Source: Cryptosporangium aurantiacum (GTDB lineage Bacteria; Actinomycetota; Actinomycetes; Mycobacteriales; Cryptosporangiaceae). Taken from it: 64,000 bases of DNA. The notes under the pieces are model-generated. The model was not told where the DNA came from. It did not search any database and was given only the letters and a program-made list of their open reading frames with translations. How positions within the stretch are numbered: position 1 is the stretch's first letter; every line of letters begins with the position of its first letter. Below, in pieces: positions 44,035 through 52,282 of this stretch. The stretch covers positions 186,001-250,000 of the forward strand of contig NZ_FRCS01000008.1 of assembly GCF_900143005.1 (NCBI RefSeq). Direction: 5' to 3'. Both the position numbers and the translations under genes were made by a program.

Positions 44035-44493
44035 GTGATTTCCAAACCCATGCTCGTGGTCGTCGGTCTGCTGCTCCTCGGTGCGACTGCCTGTTCTTCC
44101 TCGGACGACGCTCCGCAGGCGAGCGGTACCAGCACCTCCGTGCCGACCACCGCACCCGCCTCCACACCGTCGAGCACCGGCGGCAGCGGCACGGACGCGG
44201 TCTGCGACCGGGTCGTGAAGATCGTCCAGGACTCCAGCCGGAACGCGCTCGCCGTCCTCACCCCCGCGCTCCAGACCGGCGACCAGGCCAAGGTGAACGC
44301 CGCGAAGAGCAAGGCCCAGCAGTACTACGCCGCCGCGGCCGACGAACTGCGGAAAGAGGCCGCAGCGACGTCCGACACCGGGCTCGCCACCGACATCCGG
44401 GCAGCGGCCGGGTACTTCGACAAGGCAGCCCGGAACGTGGGGGCGACCGGCAGCGACAACTCGCTGGGGACGCTCTCCGAGCGCTGCGCGTGA
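44035..44493 (+). CDS. Putative secreted lipoprotein of unknown function
   Basis: The 152-residue protein has a signal peptide with a lipobox-like end (MLVVVGLLLLGATACSSS), then a Ser/Thr/Pro linker of about 45 residues. A helical domain of about 100 residues follows with a conserved-looking pair of cysteines (AVCDRVVKI near the start, LSERCA at the end). The mature protein would be anchored to the outer face of the membrane. The GTG at 44035 or the ATG at 44050 may be the start. It is divergent from glnA2 across about 250 bp. Confidence 0.75.
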   Translation: MISKPMLVVVGLLLLGATACSSSDDAPQASGTSTSVPTTAPASTPSSTGGSGTDAVCDRVVKIVQDSSRNALAVLTPALQTGDQAKVNAAKSKAQQYYAAAADELRKEAAATSDTGLATDIRAAAGYFDKAARNVGATGSDNSLGTLSERCA

Positions 44494-44633
44494 ACCGCGC
44501 GCAGCGGGTAACCCTCCCCTGACCGAACCTCCGCAAGGGTGACGAACCCCACGCCCGCAGCGGCCGCTCCGGTGCGACGATGAGGCCGTACCCGGGGACC
44601 CGCGCACGTGGGCCTCGAGGAGGAAAGGGGACG

Positions 44634-45470
44634 ATGATGTCCGAAGAGACGTCTCTGTACGGCGGACCGGCGCATCGCCGGGTCCGTGCCCGTGACCTGG
44701 TCGCCGCCAAGGAGCGCGGCGAGCGGTGGGCGATGCTCACGTCCTACGACCAGTACACGGCCGCCCTGTTCGACCGGGTCGGCATCCCCGTGCTGCTGGT
44801 CGGCGACTCCGCGTCGAACAACGTGTTCGGCAACGAGACCTCGCTGCCGGTGACCGTCGACGAGTTGATCCCGCTGGTTCGAGCCGTGAGCGGGGCAGCG
44901 AAGCGCGCGATGGTCGTGGCCGACTTCCCGTTCGGTTCGTTCGAGGCCGGTCCCGAGCAGGCGCTCGCCACCGGCGTGCGGTTCCTCAAGGAGGGGCGCG
45001 CGCACGCGGTCAAGCTCGAAGGCGGAGCGCGGGTCGCACCGCAGGTCGAGGCGCTGACCGGCGCGGGCATCCCGGTGTTCGCCCACGTCGGGTTCACACC
45101 GCAGCACGAGAACCTGCTGTCCGGCTACCGCGTCCAGGGTCGCGGCGACGACGCCGACCGGATCGTCGACGACGCGGTCACGCTGGCCGAGGCCGGTGCG
45201 ATCGCGGTGGTTCTGGAGATGGTGACGTCCGACGTCGCCAAGCGCATTACGGACGCCGTCCGCATCCCCACGGTCGGCATCGGCGCCGGCGCGTACACCG
45301 ACGCTCAGGTGCTGGTCTGGCAGGACATGGCAGGCCTGCGCACCGGGCGGCTGCCGAGGTTCGTCAAGCAGTACGCGGATCTGGACGCGATCCTGGACGA
45401 CGCGGCGCGCCGCTTCGCCGAGGACGTCCGGGCCGGGGCCTTCCCGGCCGAGGAACACACGTTCCACTGA
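44634..45470 (+). CDS. panB: 3-methyl-2-oxobutanoate hydroxymethyltransferase PanB
   Basis: PanB adds a hydroxymethyl group from 5,10-methylene-THF to 2-oxoisovalerate, the first step toward pantothenate and coenzyme A. The 278-residue TIM-barrel protein has MLTSYDQYTAALFDRVGIPV at the start, the metal ligand region LLVGDSASNNVFG, AVKLEGG with the substrate-binding Lys, and HVGFTPQHEN. TVGIGAG precedes the C-terminus. Two ATGs in tandem (44634, 44637) follow GAGGAGGAAAGG; the first is used here. panC and panD are not adjacent. Confidence 0.97.
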   Translation: MMSEETSLYGGPAHRRVRARDLVAAKERGERWAMLTSYDQYTAALFDRVGIPVLLVGDSASNNVFGNETSLPVTVDELIPLVRAVSGAAKRAMVVADFPFGSFEAGPEQALATGVRFLKEGRAHAVKLEGGARVAPQVEALTGAGIPVFAHVGFTPQHENLLSGYRVQGRGDDADRIVDDAVTLAEAGAIAVVLEMVTSDVAKRITDAVRIPTVGIGAGAYTDAQVLVWQDMAGLRTGRLPRFVKQYADLDAILDDAARRFAEDVRAGAFPAEEHTFH

Positions 45471-45488
45471 CCTCGTGACAGCCGGCGG

Positions 45489-45914
45489 CTAGCGGTGGTG
45501 GCGATGGCCACCACCGCGGCCGCCGAACATGAAGATGCCGATCAGCAACAGCGGCCAGAGCGCGAAGAAGCCGCGGCTCGCCGCCGCCACCGCGCCGGCC
45601 ACCAGCAGCACCGCGATCCCGATCACCGCGACGCGGATCCACGGATCGGCCTGCTCGCCGCGCCACGGGACCGGGGCGGCCGGAGCAGGCGTCCGCAGCG
45701 GCAGCACCTCGTCCAGCGCGACCGGCAGGTCGGCCAGTAACGGCCGTAGCTCCGCGACCGTACGCGCGGAGTACGCGGCGTCGACCCGCTGCTCGTACTC
45801 CTCGATCGTCAACCGGCCGTCGGAGGTGTGCTGACGCAGCAGGTCGGCTACCCGTTGCCGGTCACTGTCGGAGGCCCGCAGAGGACGGACGGGTTCGGAG
45901 CCGTGCTGCGCCAT
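45489..45914 (-). CDS. DUF1707 domain membrane protein
   Basis: A 141-residue protein. Residues 10-62 are the DUF1707 motif (VRPLRASDSDRQRVADLLRQ, then EEYEQRVDAAYSARTVAEL), a SHOCT-like module found near the N-terminus of small actinobacterial membrane proteins. Two hydrophobic segments (VAVIGIAVLLVAGAVAAA and FALWPLLLIGIFMFGG) follow, then a His/Arg-rich tail (GHRHHR) that could bind metal. Function is unknown; DUF1707 proteins are often linked to cell-wall stress regulation. It is convergent with panB, 18 bp between stops. Confidence 0.85.
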   Translation of the reverse strand: MAQHGSEPVRPLRASDSDRQRVADLLRQHTSDGRLTIEEYEQRVDAAYSARTVAELRPLLADLPVALDEVLPLRTPAPAAPVPWRGEQADPWIRVAVIGIAVLLVAGAVAAASRGFFALWPLLLIGIFMFGGRGGGHRHHR

Positions 45915-46035
45915 GGGTGCCTCCCGAAGTACTCAGCGAACCCTTTTCAACCCACCGGCCTTCGCTCAGCCTCAGCGACCTCCGCAGACGCCGACCGAAA
46001 AGAGTCCGCTACCGACGGTACCCCGGGAGCGCCGG

Positions 46036-46221
46036 TCAGTCGTTCCAGCGACGGTCCTCGGCATCCGCGGCGGCGTTACGCGCGGCGACGGTGTCCAACG
46101 CTTTCTCGGCGGCCTCGCGGGTCGTGTACGGGCCGAGCCGGTCAGCGGCCTTGCCCTTGTCCTCGTCGGTTTCGACCCGCTTGTGCTTGAGGTTCCACCA
46201 GTACCGGGTTTCCTCCGCCAT
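46036..46221 (-). CDS. Small SPOR-like protein (61 aa)
   Basis: The protein begins AEETRYWWNLKHKRVETDED and ends with a helical acidic tail. The pattern WWNLKHKRVE...RLGPYTTREAAEKAL matches the small SPOR-like proteins conserved in actinobacteria, whose role is not known. It has no signal peptide, so peptidoglycan binding as in true SPOR domains is unlikely. The gene follows the TPR-protein gene by 5 bp and is probably in its operon. Confidence 0.8.
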   Translation of the reverse strand: MAEETRYWWNLKHKRVETDEDKGKAADRLGPYTTREAAEKALDTVAARNAAADAEDRRWND

Positions 46222-46226
46222 ACCGA

Positions 46227-47678
46227 TCACCTGACCTCTCTGTCGGATCCATCCCGCAGATGCCCGGCCGCATCGTCCGACAAACGAGCACCGCCCGCGT
46301 GGGCCAGCGCCGCGGCCCGCTCCCCCGCCGCCACCGCGGCGGCCTCGTCGCCGAGGGCGCGGGCCAGTTCGCTCTGCTTGAGCCAGTTGTACGGACTGCA
46401 CGGCCGGACGTTCAACCGTTCGCTGACCAACGATCGGGCGATCGCAAGGCGACCGGCCCGCAGAGCCGCTTCGATCAGCGTCTTGTAGACCGCGTCCCGC
46501 TGCGCGTGGCTGCCGCCGAACTCGTTGACGTGACCCCGGATCGGATACAGCAGGTCGACGACCGTGTCGTACTCGCCGCGGCCGAACGCGAGCAGCGCCT
46601 GGCAGACCGGCAGGCCGACCCGGGCGGTCATCTCCTGGTTGCTCACGCCGGGGTGCGGCGTGCGCAGCCACGCGACCCGGTCGGCGATCAGCGCTTCGGC
46701 GAGGTCGAATCGTCCGGCGCCGACGTAGGCCATCACGGCGTGCGCGTCGTTGAACGCGTAGAAGGCGGTCGCCGTTCGCTGCTGCCACGGCTCGACTAGG
46801 TCGGCGAACCGCTCCGGCTGCGGGTCACCGGCCAGCGCGAAGCGCCACAGCAGCGCGGCGGCGTCGAGCAGCTCGAGGGAAACACCGGACGACTTCGGCC
46901 CGTGCAACACCGTGTCGTAGATGTCCAGCGCACGGTTCCGATCGCCGGCCTCGATCGCGTAGAGCCCGTAGTGCCACCAGTTGTGGACGTTGAAGAACGT
47001 GTCGGTCGACCAGTCGTCCAGCCGGTCGTCGAGATAGCGGGTGCCCTCGCCGAAGCGGCCCTGCATCTCGTACGTGTGCACGACCGCGTGGATACCCCAG
47101 ACGTCCCGGTGGTCACGCTCGACGGCCTCGCGTCCGACGTCCTCTGACCGGTCGTAGTGACCGGCCTCTTCGAGGCCGAACGCATACATGCCGAGGACGT
47201 TGGGATAGTGCCGGTCGTCCGGACGCCACGACGTCAGGGCGCCCCCGACCCGGTCGCGCAGGCTCGTGGCGTTGCCGGTGAAGAAGTCGATCTGGTGGCC
47301 GACCGCCAGCGCGAGCGCGTCCCGCGGGTACTCCACCGTGAGCTCGGCGAGGATCCGTCCGGCGCCGTGGAAGTCGCCGTCGGCCAGCGTCCGGACCGCG
47401 CCGAGGTGGGCGCGCTCCCTCTCGTTCGCGGCGCCGGGCTGGTAGCTCGCGAGGTACGTCCGGGCCGCCACCGCGTCGTCGACGTCGGTGGTGAGCAGTC
47501 CGAGGTATCCGCGGAGCGCGACCGCCATCGGGAACGTCGGGTCTTCGGCGAGCGCGGCGTCGGACTCGGCGACCACCTCGGCCCGGAAGTGCAGCAGTTC
47601 GTCGACCGCGCGGTCGTAGTGGTCGAGAGCCGCCTGGCTGCCCACGGTCGTCTGCAGGCCGTGTTGGTCGAGCCCCAT
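46227..47678 (-). CDS. TTC38-like tetratricopeptide repeat protein
   Basis: A 483-residue helical-repeat protein. Its run of paired helices and diagnostic segments such as HAVVHTYEMQGRFGEG, FNVHNWWHYGLYAIEAGD and AVMAYVGAGRFDLAEALIADR match the TTC38 family, found from bacteria to humans but with no settled function. It has no signal peptide. The His-rich HAVVHTYE and HNWWH segments are conserved in the family and suggest a metal- or ligand-binding site rather than a plain scaffold. The ATG start is 31 bp from the ACT-domain gene's end. Confidence 0.88.
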   Translation of the reverse strand: MGLDQHGLQTTVGSQAALDHYDRAVDELLHFRAEVVAESDAALAEDPTFPMAVALRGYLGLLTTDVDDAVAARTYLASYQPGAANERERAHLGAVRTLADGDFHGAGRILAELTVEYPRDALALAVGHQIDFFTGNATSLRDRVGGALTSWRPDDRHYPNVLGMYAFGLEEAGHYDRSEDVGREAVERDHRDVWGIHAVVHTYEMQGRFGEGTRYLDDRLDDWSTDTFFNVHNWWHYGLYAIEAGDRNRALDIYDTVLHGPKSSGVSLELLDAAALLWRFALAGDPQPERFADLVEPWQQRTATAFYAFNDAHAVMAYVGAGRFDLAEALIADRVAWLRTPHPGVSNQEMTARVGLPVCQALLAFGRGEYDTVVDLLYPIRGHVNEFGGSHAQRDAVYKTLIEAALRAGRLAIARSLVSERLNVRPCSPYNWLKQSELARALGDEAAAVAAGERAAALAHAGGARLSDDAAGHLRDGSDREVR

Positions 47679-47709
47679 CGCAACCCCCTACTTTGTCGGT
47701 AGGAAAACT

Positions 47710-48072
47710 CTAGTCGGTTACGGTGTGGCCGGCGGCTCGCAGCAGGACGACCGCCTTCTCGGCGGACGACGCCGGCACCAGGACGAGGTCGGCGTTGTAG
47801 GTGGACGCCGCGAACACCGGCAGGTCGGCTTCGCTCAGCGGGGAGAGGATGCTGACGAGCATTCCCGGGACGTCGAGCTCGTGCCCGATGTCTCCCTCGA
47901 ACGCGCGCCAGCCGTCGGCGCCGTTGGCGGCGGTACGGATCACGGTCAGGCCGCTCGCTCCACGGACCAGCGCGACCCAGTCGCCGCTGCCGACGATCTC
48001 GTCGGTGTCGTGTCGCTCGATCGCGAAGGTTTCCGAGCGGAGCGTCAGGTGCTGGGGCACAAAAGTCGCCAT
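47710..48072 (-). CDS. ACT/CASTOR-type ligand-binding protein
   Basis: A 120-residue protein with one ACT-like fold. Strand-helix pattern DWVALVRGASGLTVIRTAAN is followed by GWRAFEGDIGHELDVPGMLV, the core ISPLSEADLPVFAASTYNAD, and DLVLVPASSAEKAVVLLRAAG. Such small proteins (CASTOR1-like, DUF-type ACT) bind amino acids as regulators. No fused enzyme is present, so it may sense amino-acid levels for a partner protein. The ATG at 48072 is close to the response-regulator gene, 9 bp downstream of its stop. Confidence 0.85.
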   Translation of the reverse strand: MATFVPQHLTLRSETFAIERHDTDEIVGSGDWVALVRGASGLTVIRTAANGADGWRAFEGDIGHELDVPGMLVSILSPLSEADLPVFAASTYNADLVLVPASSAEKAVVLLRAAGHTVTD

Positions 48073-48081
48073 GTTCCGAGC

Positions 48082-48729
48082 CTACGGCCGCGTCGGGCGG
48101 CGCGGCGTGCAGTGGCCGGTGTCCCACGCCCATGCCGCGATCGCGACGCGATTCTCGACACCGAGCTTTTGCTGGATGTTCGCGAGGTGCGTCTTGACCG
48201 TGCCCGCGGTGATGTAGAGCGTCGCGCCGATCTCGGCGTTCGTCCTGCCCTCCGCGACCAGCGCGACGATGTCCAGCTCGCGGTCGGTGAGCGGGTGCTC
48301 GGCGGGGCTCGGCGTCGCGAGCTCGCGGAGCAGCCGGACCGTGACCTCGGGGCTGATCAGCGCGTCCCCCGCCGCCGCGGCCCGGACCGCCTCGGTCAGC
48401 AACCCGGCGCCGGAGTGTTTCAGCAGGAAGCCGCACGCGCCGTTGCGGAGTGCGGTGTGCACGTAGGCGTCCAGGTCGTAAGTGGTCACCACCACGACGC
48501 GGGTTGCCGGGACGGCCTCGCCGAGGACCCGAGTGAGCTCCAGACCGTCCATCCCGGGCATCCGGATGTCGACGAGCGCGACGTCGGGGAGTTGCTCTTT
48601 GGCCAGGGTCAGTGCCGCGTTGCCGTCCGCGGCCTCACCCACGACCCTGATGTCCGGCGCCGCGCCGAGGATCGTGCGGAAGCTGAACCGCACGGCGTCC
48701 TGGTCGTCCGCGATCAACACTCGGATCAT
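48082..48729 (-). CDS. NarL/FixJ-family response regulator
   Basis: A 215-residue DNA-binding response regulator. The receiver domain (residues 1-120) has the acid pocket IADDQ, phospho-acceptor Asp54 (ALVDIRMPGM) and the conserved Thr/Lys of VVVTTYD and LLKHS. The LuxR-type helix-turn-helix lies near 150-205 (LTDRELDIVALVAEGRTNAE). It is translationally coupled (ATGA overlap) to the kinase gene. A perfect palindrome beside the kinase start is a plausible target. It would control the divergent membrane protein or its own operon. Confidence 0.94.
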   Translation of the reverse strand: MIRVLIADDQDAVRFSFRTILGAAPDIRVVGEAADGNAALTLAKEQLPDVALVDIRMPGMDGLELTRVLGEAVPATRVVVVTTYDLDAYVHTALRNGACGFLLKHSGAGLLTEAVRAAAAGDALISPEVTVRLLRELATPSPAEHPLTDRELDIVALVAEGRTNAEIGATLYITAGTVKTHLANIQQKLGVENRVAIAAWAWDTGHCTPRRPTRP

Positions 48730-49805
48730 CGCTGCATCACGGCCCGTACCTCCCAGTGGTGGCCGACCGGTCCGGCGCTGAATGTTCCGCCCAGCGTCCG
48801 CACCTGTTCGTCCAGGCTCGACAGGCCGAACCCGAGGCCCGGGCCCTGGCTGCTCGTCCCGGCGGGGTTGGTGACCGTGACGACGAGACGGTCCTGGTCG
48901 CGCTCGAGACGCACGACCGCTCCGGCGTCGGGTCCGGCGTGCTTGCGGACGTTGGTCAGCGACTCCGCGACGACCCGGTACAGCGCGGCGGGCACCTGCG
49001 CGAGTTCGGGGTCGACGTGCAGGACCGCGGTGGGATGCTGCTCGACGAGCGCGGTGAGGTCGGCGACGTCCCGGTCCTTCGGGTCGTCCTCCCGGAGGAC
49101 CCGGATCGACTGCTGCATCGAGGTGAGTGCTCGCGCCCCGTCGGCCTCGATCCGCTCCAGCACCGCTGCGACGTCACCCGCCCGGTCGCCGAGCAGCACC
49201 CGTGCTGCCTGCGCCTGCAGCACCATCGCGCTCACGTCATGGGCGACGTGGTCGTGCAGGTCCGCGGCGAGCCGCACCTGCTGGGCACGGCGCGCGGCGC
49301 GTACGGCGGCGCCGCGTCGAGCGTCCAAAAGGCGTAAGTAGGTGCCGGAAGCCGCGCCGACCAGGCCCGCCAGTGACCAGAACGCGCAGGCCCCGACCGC
49401 CTCCCAGCCGCGCAGCGGCGGGGAACCCGTGGTCGGCAGGATCAGCAGTGCCTCGGCGACCACGGCCGGCACACCGACCGCCCAGGCCCACACCGGCGGA
49501 GCCCAGCGGCAGAGCAACGCGAGCAGCACCATCAGCACCGCGGTCAGGAGCAGCGTCCAGGTGCCGCCGCCCAGGCCCGGGCTGCGTAACCAGAGCGCGG
49601 AACCGCCCAGGCTCACCAGGGCGACGCCGAACGTCGCCGGGGCCAGCCACCGTTTGCTGCGCGGCCACGTGGCCACCACCGCGGCGAGCGTGAGCACGCC
49701 GACGACCGACGGGACGACGAGCGCCGGGCTTGGCAGCGGCACGGCAACAATGGCCGTCCCCAGCACCACCGCGACGACCGAGGCGGTGCCGATCAGCCGA
49801 GTCAC
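48726..49805 (-). CDS. Sensor histidine kinase (HisKA_3, NarL-type partner)
   Basis: A 359-residue membrane kinase. Residues 1-160 hold about five membrane helices with short loops and no large extracytoplasmic domain, so the signal is probably at the membrane. The phospho-acceptor His184 lies in ADLHDHVAHD, and the ATPase domain shows ESLTNVRKHAG (N-box) and GLGFGLSSL (G-box). The GTG at 49805 begins directly with the first helix (IGTASVVAVVLGTAIVAV). It partners with the response regulator encoded just downstream. The stimulus is unknown. Confidence 0.93.
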   Translation of the reverse strand: MTRLIGTASVVAVVLGTAIVAVPLPSPALVVPSVVGVLTLAAVVATWPRSKRWLAPATFGVALVSLGGSALWLRSPGLGGGTWTLLLTAVLMVLLALLCRWAPPVWAWAVGVPAVVAEALLILPTTGSPPLRGWEAVGACAFWSLAGLVGAASGTYLRLLDARRGAAVRAARRAQQVRLAADLHDHVAHDVSAMVLQAQAARVLLGDRAGDVAAVLERIEADGARALTSMQQSIRVLREDDPKDRDVADLTALVEQHPTAVLHVDPELAQVPAALYRVVAESLTNVRKHAGPDAGAVVRLERDQDRLVVTVTNPAGTSSQGPGLGFGLSSLDEQVRTLGGTFSAGPVGHHWEVRAVMQR

Positions 49806-49840
49806 CGGTCCACGATAGAGCGGCGAGGCGGCAGCGCACC

Positions 49841-49856
49841 TCTGCCGATCGGCAGA
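49841..49856. promoter_or_regulatory. Perfect 16-bp palindrome between the kinase and the membrane-protein gene
   Basis: TCTGCCGATCGGCAGA reads the same on both strands. It lies 35 bp from the ATG at 49892 and 35 bp from the GTG at 49805, in the middle of an 86-bp shared promoter region. Its symmetry suits a dimeric response regulator. Confidence 0.65.
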
Positions 49857-49891
49857 TACCTCCGGGCGGGCGGTCGCCCGAGGCTCGAGGC

Positions 49892-50839
49892 ATGTCTCGA
49901 TCACTCGCCGCACTGTGGTGCGCCGTCTACGGCTCCCTGTCCCTTGCCTGGGCGTTCGGCGCGCCCGGCTTCCCGCTCGGCGTTGGCGACCGGCGCGCCG
50001 TCGAGATGGATCACTGGCTCGCCCACGCGGAGCCGGGCCCGACCGGCGCCGTGCTGTTCGTCGGCTGCCTGGTGGCGTTCCTGGCCGCGGTGCTCCCGCA
50101 ACGGCGTGCGTCGGGTGTGATCCTGCTGGCGTCTGCGGCGCTGATCGTCGTGTGCGTGCCGGACGCCCGCGTGCTGCAAAACCTCGCGTACGGCCTGCGG
50201 GGGTACTTCGGCCTGGTCGACTGGCCATTGCTCAACCAGGTATTTTGCCTGTTCGGTGCGGCCCTGCTGGGCCGGGCCGGGTTCCGTTCACTACATGTGG
50301 ACGCCGCCTCGGGCACCTCCGCGCGCTGGTTGCAGATCGGCCGCTGGGCAACGCTGGTCGCGGTGCTCGCGCCGTTGCCGTACGCGCTCCAGCGAGCCGC
50401 GTGGAACCTCGGCGTTCCGCTCGGGGTGTCGGAGGAGTTCGTCGACGAGCTCGCCGCGGACCTGGAAGCGAAAGGGCTGAGCCCGTTGACGGCGTGGAGC
50501 CTGGTGATCCCGGACGTCATCGGGGTGCTGCTGACGCTCGGGCTCGTGATGCGCTGGGGCGAGCGGTTGCCCGCGTGGGTGCCGTCTCTCGGTGGGCGGC
50601 GGGTGCCGGCTCTGCTGGCGGTGGTGCCGGCGACCGTGGTGGCGCTGGCGGTGAGCGTCGCGGGGCTGACCGTGCTGCGGTACGCGTTCACGGACGGGCT
50701 CACTGGTGCCGGGGTGCCGGGTTTGCTGTGGTTGCCGTGGGGGGTGGCGCTGGGTATCGCGACGTTCGCGTACTACCAGCGACGCCGCGCAGCGGCTCAG
50801 GAGCCGGTGCCTTGGCCGCGTGATGCGAAGTTCGTCTAG
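49892..50839 (+). CDS. Polytopic membrane protein divergent from the two-component system
   Basis: A 315-residue membrane protein of unknown function. It has about eight hydrophobic stretches, among them SLAALWCAVYGSLSLAWAFG, GAVLFVGCLVAFLAAVLP, ASGVILLASAALIVVCV, LIPDVIGVLLTLGLV-type segments and ALLAVVPATVVALAVSVAG. The loop after helix 1 is acidic and His-containing (RRAVEMDHWLAHAEPG). There is no ATPase or kinase motif. Position opposite the kinase gene suggests it is the output or a partner of that system. Confidence 0.8.
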   Translation: MSRSLAALWCAVYGSLSLAWAFGAPGFPLGVGDRRAVEMDHWLAHAEPGPTGAVLFVGCLVAFLAAVLPQRRASGVILLASAALIVVCVPDARVLQNLAYGLRGYFGLVDWPLLNQVFCLFGAALLGRAGFRSLHVDAASGTSARWLQIGRWATLVAVLAPLPYALQRAAWNLGVPLGVSEEFVDELAADLEAKGLSPLTAWSLVIPDVIGVLLTLGLVMRWGERLPAWVPSLGGRRVPALLAVVPATVVALAVSVAGLTVLRYAFTDGLTGAGVPGLLWLPWGVALGIATFAYYQRRRAAAQEPVPWPRDAKFV

Positions 50840-50918
50840 GCCGTCCGGCTCCCCCGTCCCGTGCCGGGTGGGCACCGTCCGCCTCCGCGCCAGCCCTCGC
50901 GGAGCGGGCGCCGGCAGA

Positions 50919-50964
50919 TGGGTGTCCCCGCGCGGGTGCTCCAGCACCCACGCGGGGACACCCA
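50919..50964. repeat. Long hairpin (22-bp stem, one mismatch)
   Basis: Outer arms TGGGTGTCCCCGCG and CGCGGGGACACCCA pair perfectly, then after one mismatch GGGTGCT pairs with AGCACCC around loop CC. It lies in the 293-bp gap between the membrane-protein stop and the convergent GntR gene end, so a bidirectional terminator is the simplest reading. Nothing else was found in this gap. Confidence 0.75.
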
Positions 50965-51132
50965 CGAGAGCCGCACCCCGACAACGCGACAACCATCGAC
51001 CGCGCCCCTCGGCATGCGACGGCCAGGGGCGGCGATCACCCGCCGTCAGATTCGCCGGATGGGTGCCCCGTGACCGTCCCGGGCGATTCGCGCACTGGTG
51101 CACCGGTCGCCCGAGCCCTCGCGATCTTTCGC

Positions 51133-51870
51133 CTAGGAGCGCCTCGCCGGGAGTGAGTAGTCCAGCACGAACGCTGCGGCGTCCATGACCGCCTCGCAGA
51201 CCTCGACGGGCCGACCGTCGGCGAAAGCTGTCCGGACCACTTGCAGCACCGGGGTGGACCCAGGAAGCAGCAGCAAGCGCGACTCTTCCTCGGTGGCGAC
51301 TCGAGCAGTGACCTCCTCGTCGTATTTGTCGAAGGTCAAGCCCTGTTCCTCCATACGCGCGTAGATCCCACCGGGACCGGGGTCCTCCTCGGCGATCGGA
51401 GTTCCCGCGGCGATGTCGAGCGGGATATAAGAAACCGCCGATCGAGCCGGCCTCCCCTCGAGGAGGTATCGACGATTCCGCACGATGACGTCGTCTCCCG
51501 CGACCAGCCCGAGCCGCTCAGCCATTTTGGCCGGCACCGGTCCCCTTCCCACGAACAGCACCTCGACCGGCGCGTCCTCCGTACCGGCGTCGCGGCTGTC
51601 GAACCGATCGGACGACAGCCGCTGGACCGGCGGTGGAGTCCGGAGAAAGTAACCGCGTCCGTGCTCGGACTGCGCGAGACCGTCGTTCACCAGCACGCTC
51701 AGCGCCCGCCGCGCAGTCACCCGGCTGACCTTGAAACGGGCCTCCAGTGCGCTCTCCGACGGCAGCTGCGCTCCAGGCGCGAAGTCACCCCGAGCAACCT
51801 CGGCGCGTAGCCGGTCAGCAATCTGCCGATACGCCGGCCGGTCGCTCGCTCGATTCAACCGCTCCGCCAC
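51133..51870 (-). CDS. GntR-family regulator, HutC subfamily
   Basis: A 245-residue regulator. The winged helix lies at residues 10-75 (AYRQIADRLRAEVARGDFAP, ALEARFKVSRVTARRALSVL), and a UTRA effector domain from about 90 to 240 ends with VEVCEAVMDAAAFVLDYSL. HutC-type members sense small molecules such as sugars or amino-acid derivatives. The GTG at 51870 has GGAGG upstream, which sets the start over an upstream ATG. A palindromic ACACATGTGT site just upstream is a likely autoregulatory operator. No obvious target operon is adjacent. Confidence 0.9.
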   Translation of the reverse strand: MAERLNRASDRPAYRQIADRLRAEVARGDFAPGAQLPSESALEARFKVSRVTARRALSVLVNDGLAQSEHGRGYFLRTPPPVQRLSSDRFDSRDAGTEDAPVEVLFVGRGPVPAKMAERLGLVAGDDVIVRNRRYLLEGRPARSAVSYIPLDIAAGTPIAEEDPGPGGIYARMEEQGLTFDKYDEEVTARVATEEESRLLLLPGSTPVLQVVRTAFADGRPVEVCEAVMDAAAFVLDYSLPARRS

Positions 51871-51883
51871 AGCCAACCTCCAC

Positions 51884-51903
51884 TCGTACACATGTGTGTG
51901 CGA
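51884..51903. promoter_or_regulatory. Near-palindromic candidate operator of the GntR regulator
   Basis: TCGTACACATGTGTGTGCGA is symmetric at 8 of 10 positions per arm around ACACATGTGT. It sits 14 bp before the start codon, overlapping the expected promoter, as GntR operators often do. Confidence 0.55.
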
Positions 51904-51985
51904 GAGGTTACCGCATTTCAAGCGAGCACGTTGGCACGAGCCCACAAATTGATCAACCCCGTTCCGTCGCGGGGACCGCCGGTCC

Positions 51986-51991
51986 TAGGCT
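51986..51991 (+). promoter_or_regulatory. Candidate -10 box (TAGGCT) before the 62-aa gene
   Basis: TAGGCT ends 6 nt before the ATG at 51998, the same spacing as at lipB and other genes here. Confidence 0.35.
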
Positions 51992-51997
51992 GATGCC

Positions 51998-52186
51998 ATG
52001 CTCAGGTGGCTGGTGGACCGCCTTCCGCACCGCCTGTGGCGGGCAGGAAATTTTCACTTTTTCGTGGGCGGGCGGGCGACGCTGCACTTCTGCGTAGGAG
52101 CAGACTCCGAGCGGACGATCGAGGTCAACGGGCGCGAACTCCTACGCGGCCGCCCCGGCGGCGCATCCAACCTCACGGTCGCGTGA
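51998..52186 (+). CDS. Possible small protein (62 aa)
   Basis: A short frame between the GntR gene and rnpB. The product (MLRWLVDRLPHRLWRAGNFH at the start) is basic and Trp/Phe-rich, ending with a beta-like segment (TIEVNGRELLRGRPG). Support is limited to a TAGGCT -10 box immediately upstream and a sensible start. No ribosome binding site or family is recognised, so it could also be non-coding. Confidence 0.4.
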   Translation: MLRWLVDRLPHRLWRAGNFHFFVGGRATLHFCVGADSERTIEVNGRELLRGRPGGASNLTVA

Positions 52187-52282
52187 TTTACTCCGCATCG
52201 GGGACGCTGGGGGCTTTCCCACCCCCACTTGCCCGGCGCGCCGCTGCGGAGGGTAGGACCGGCGTTCTCAACAGCGAAGGGC

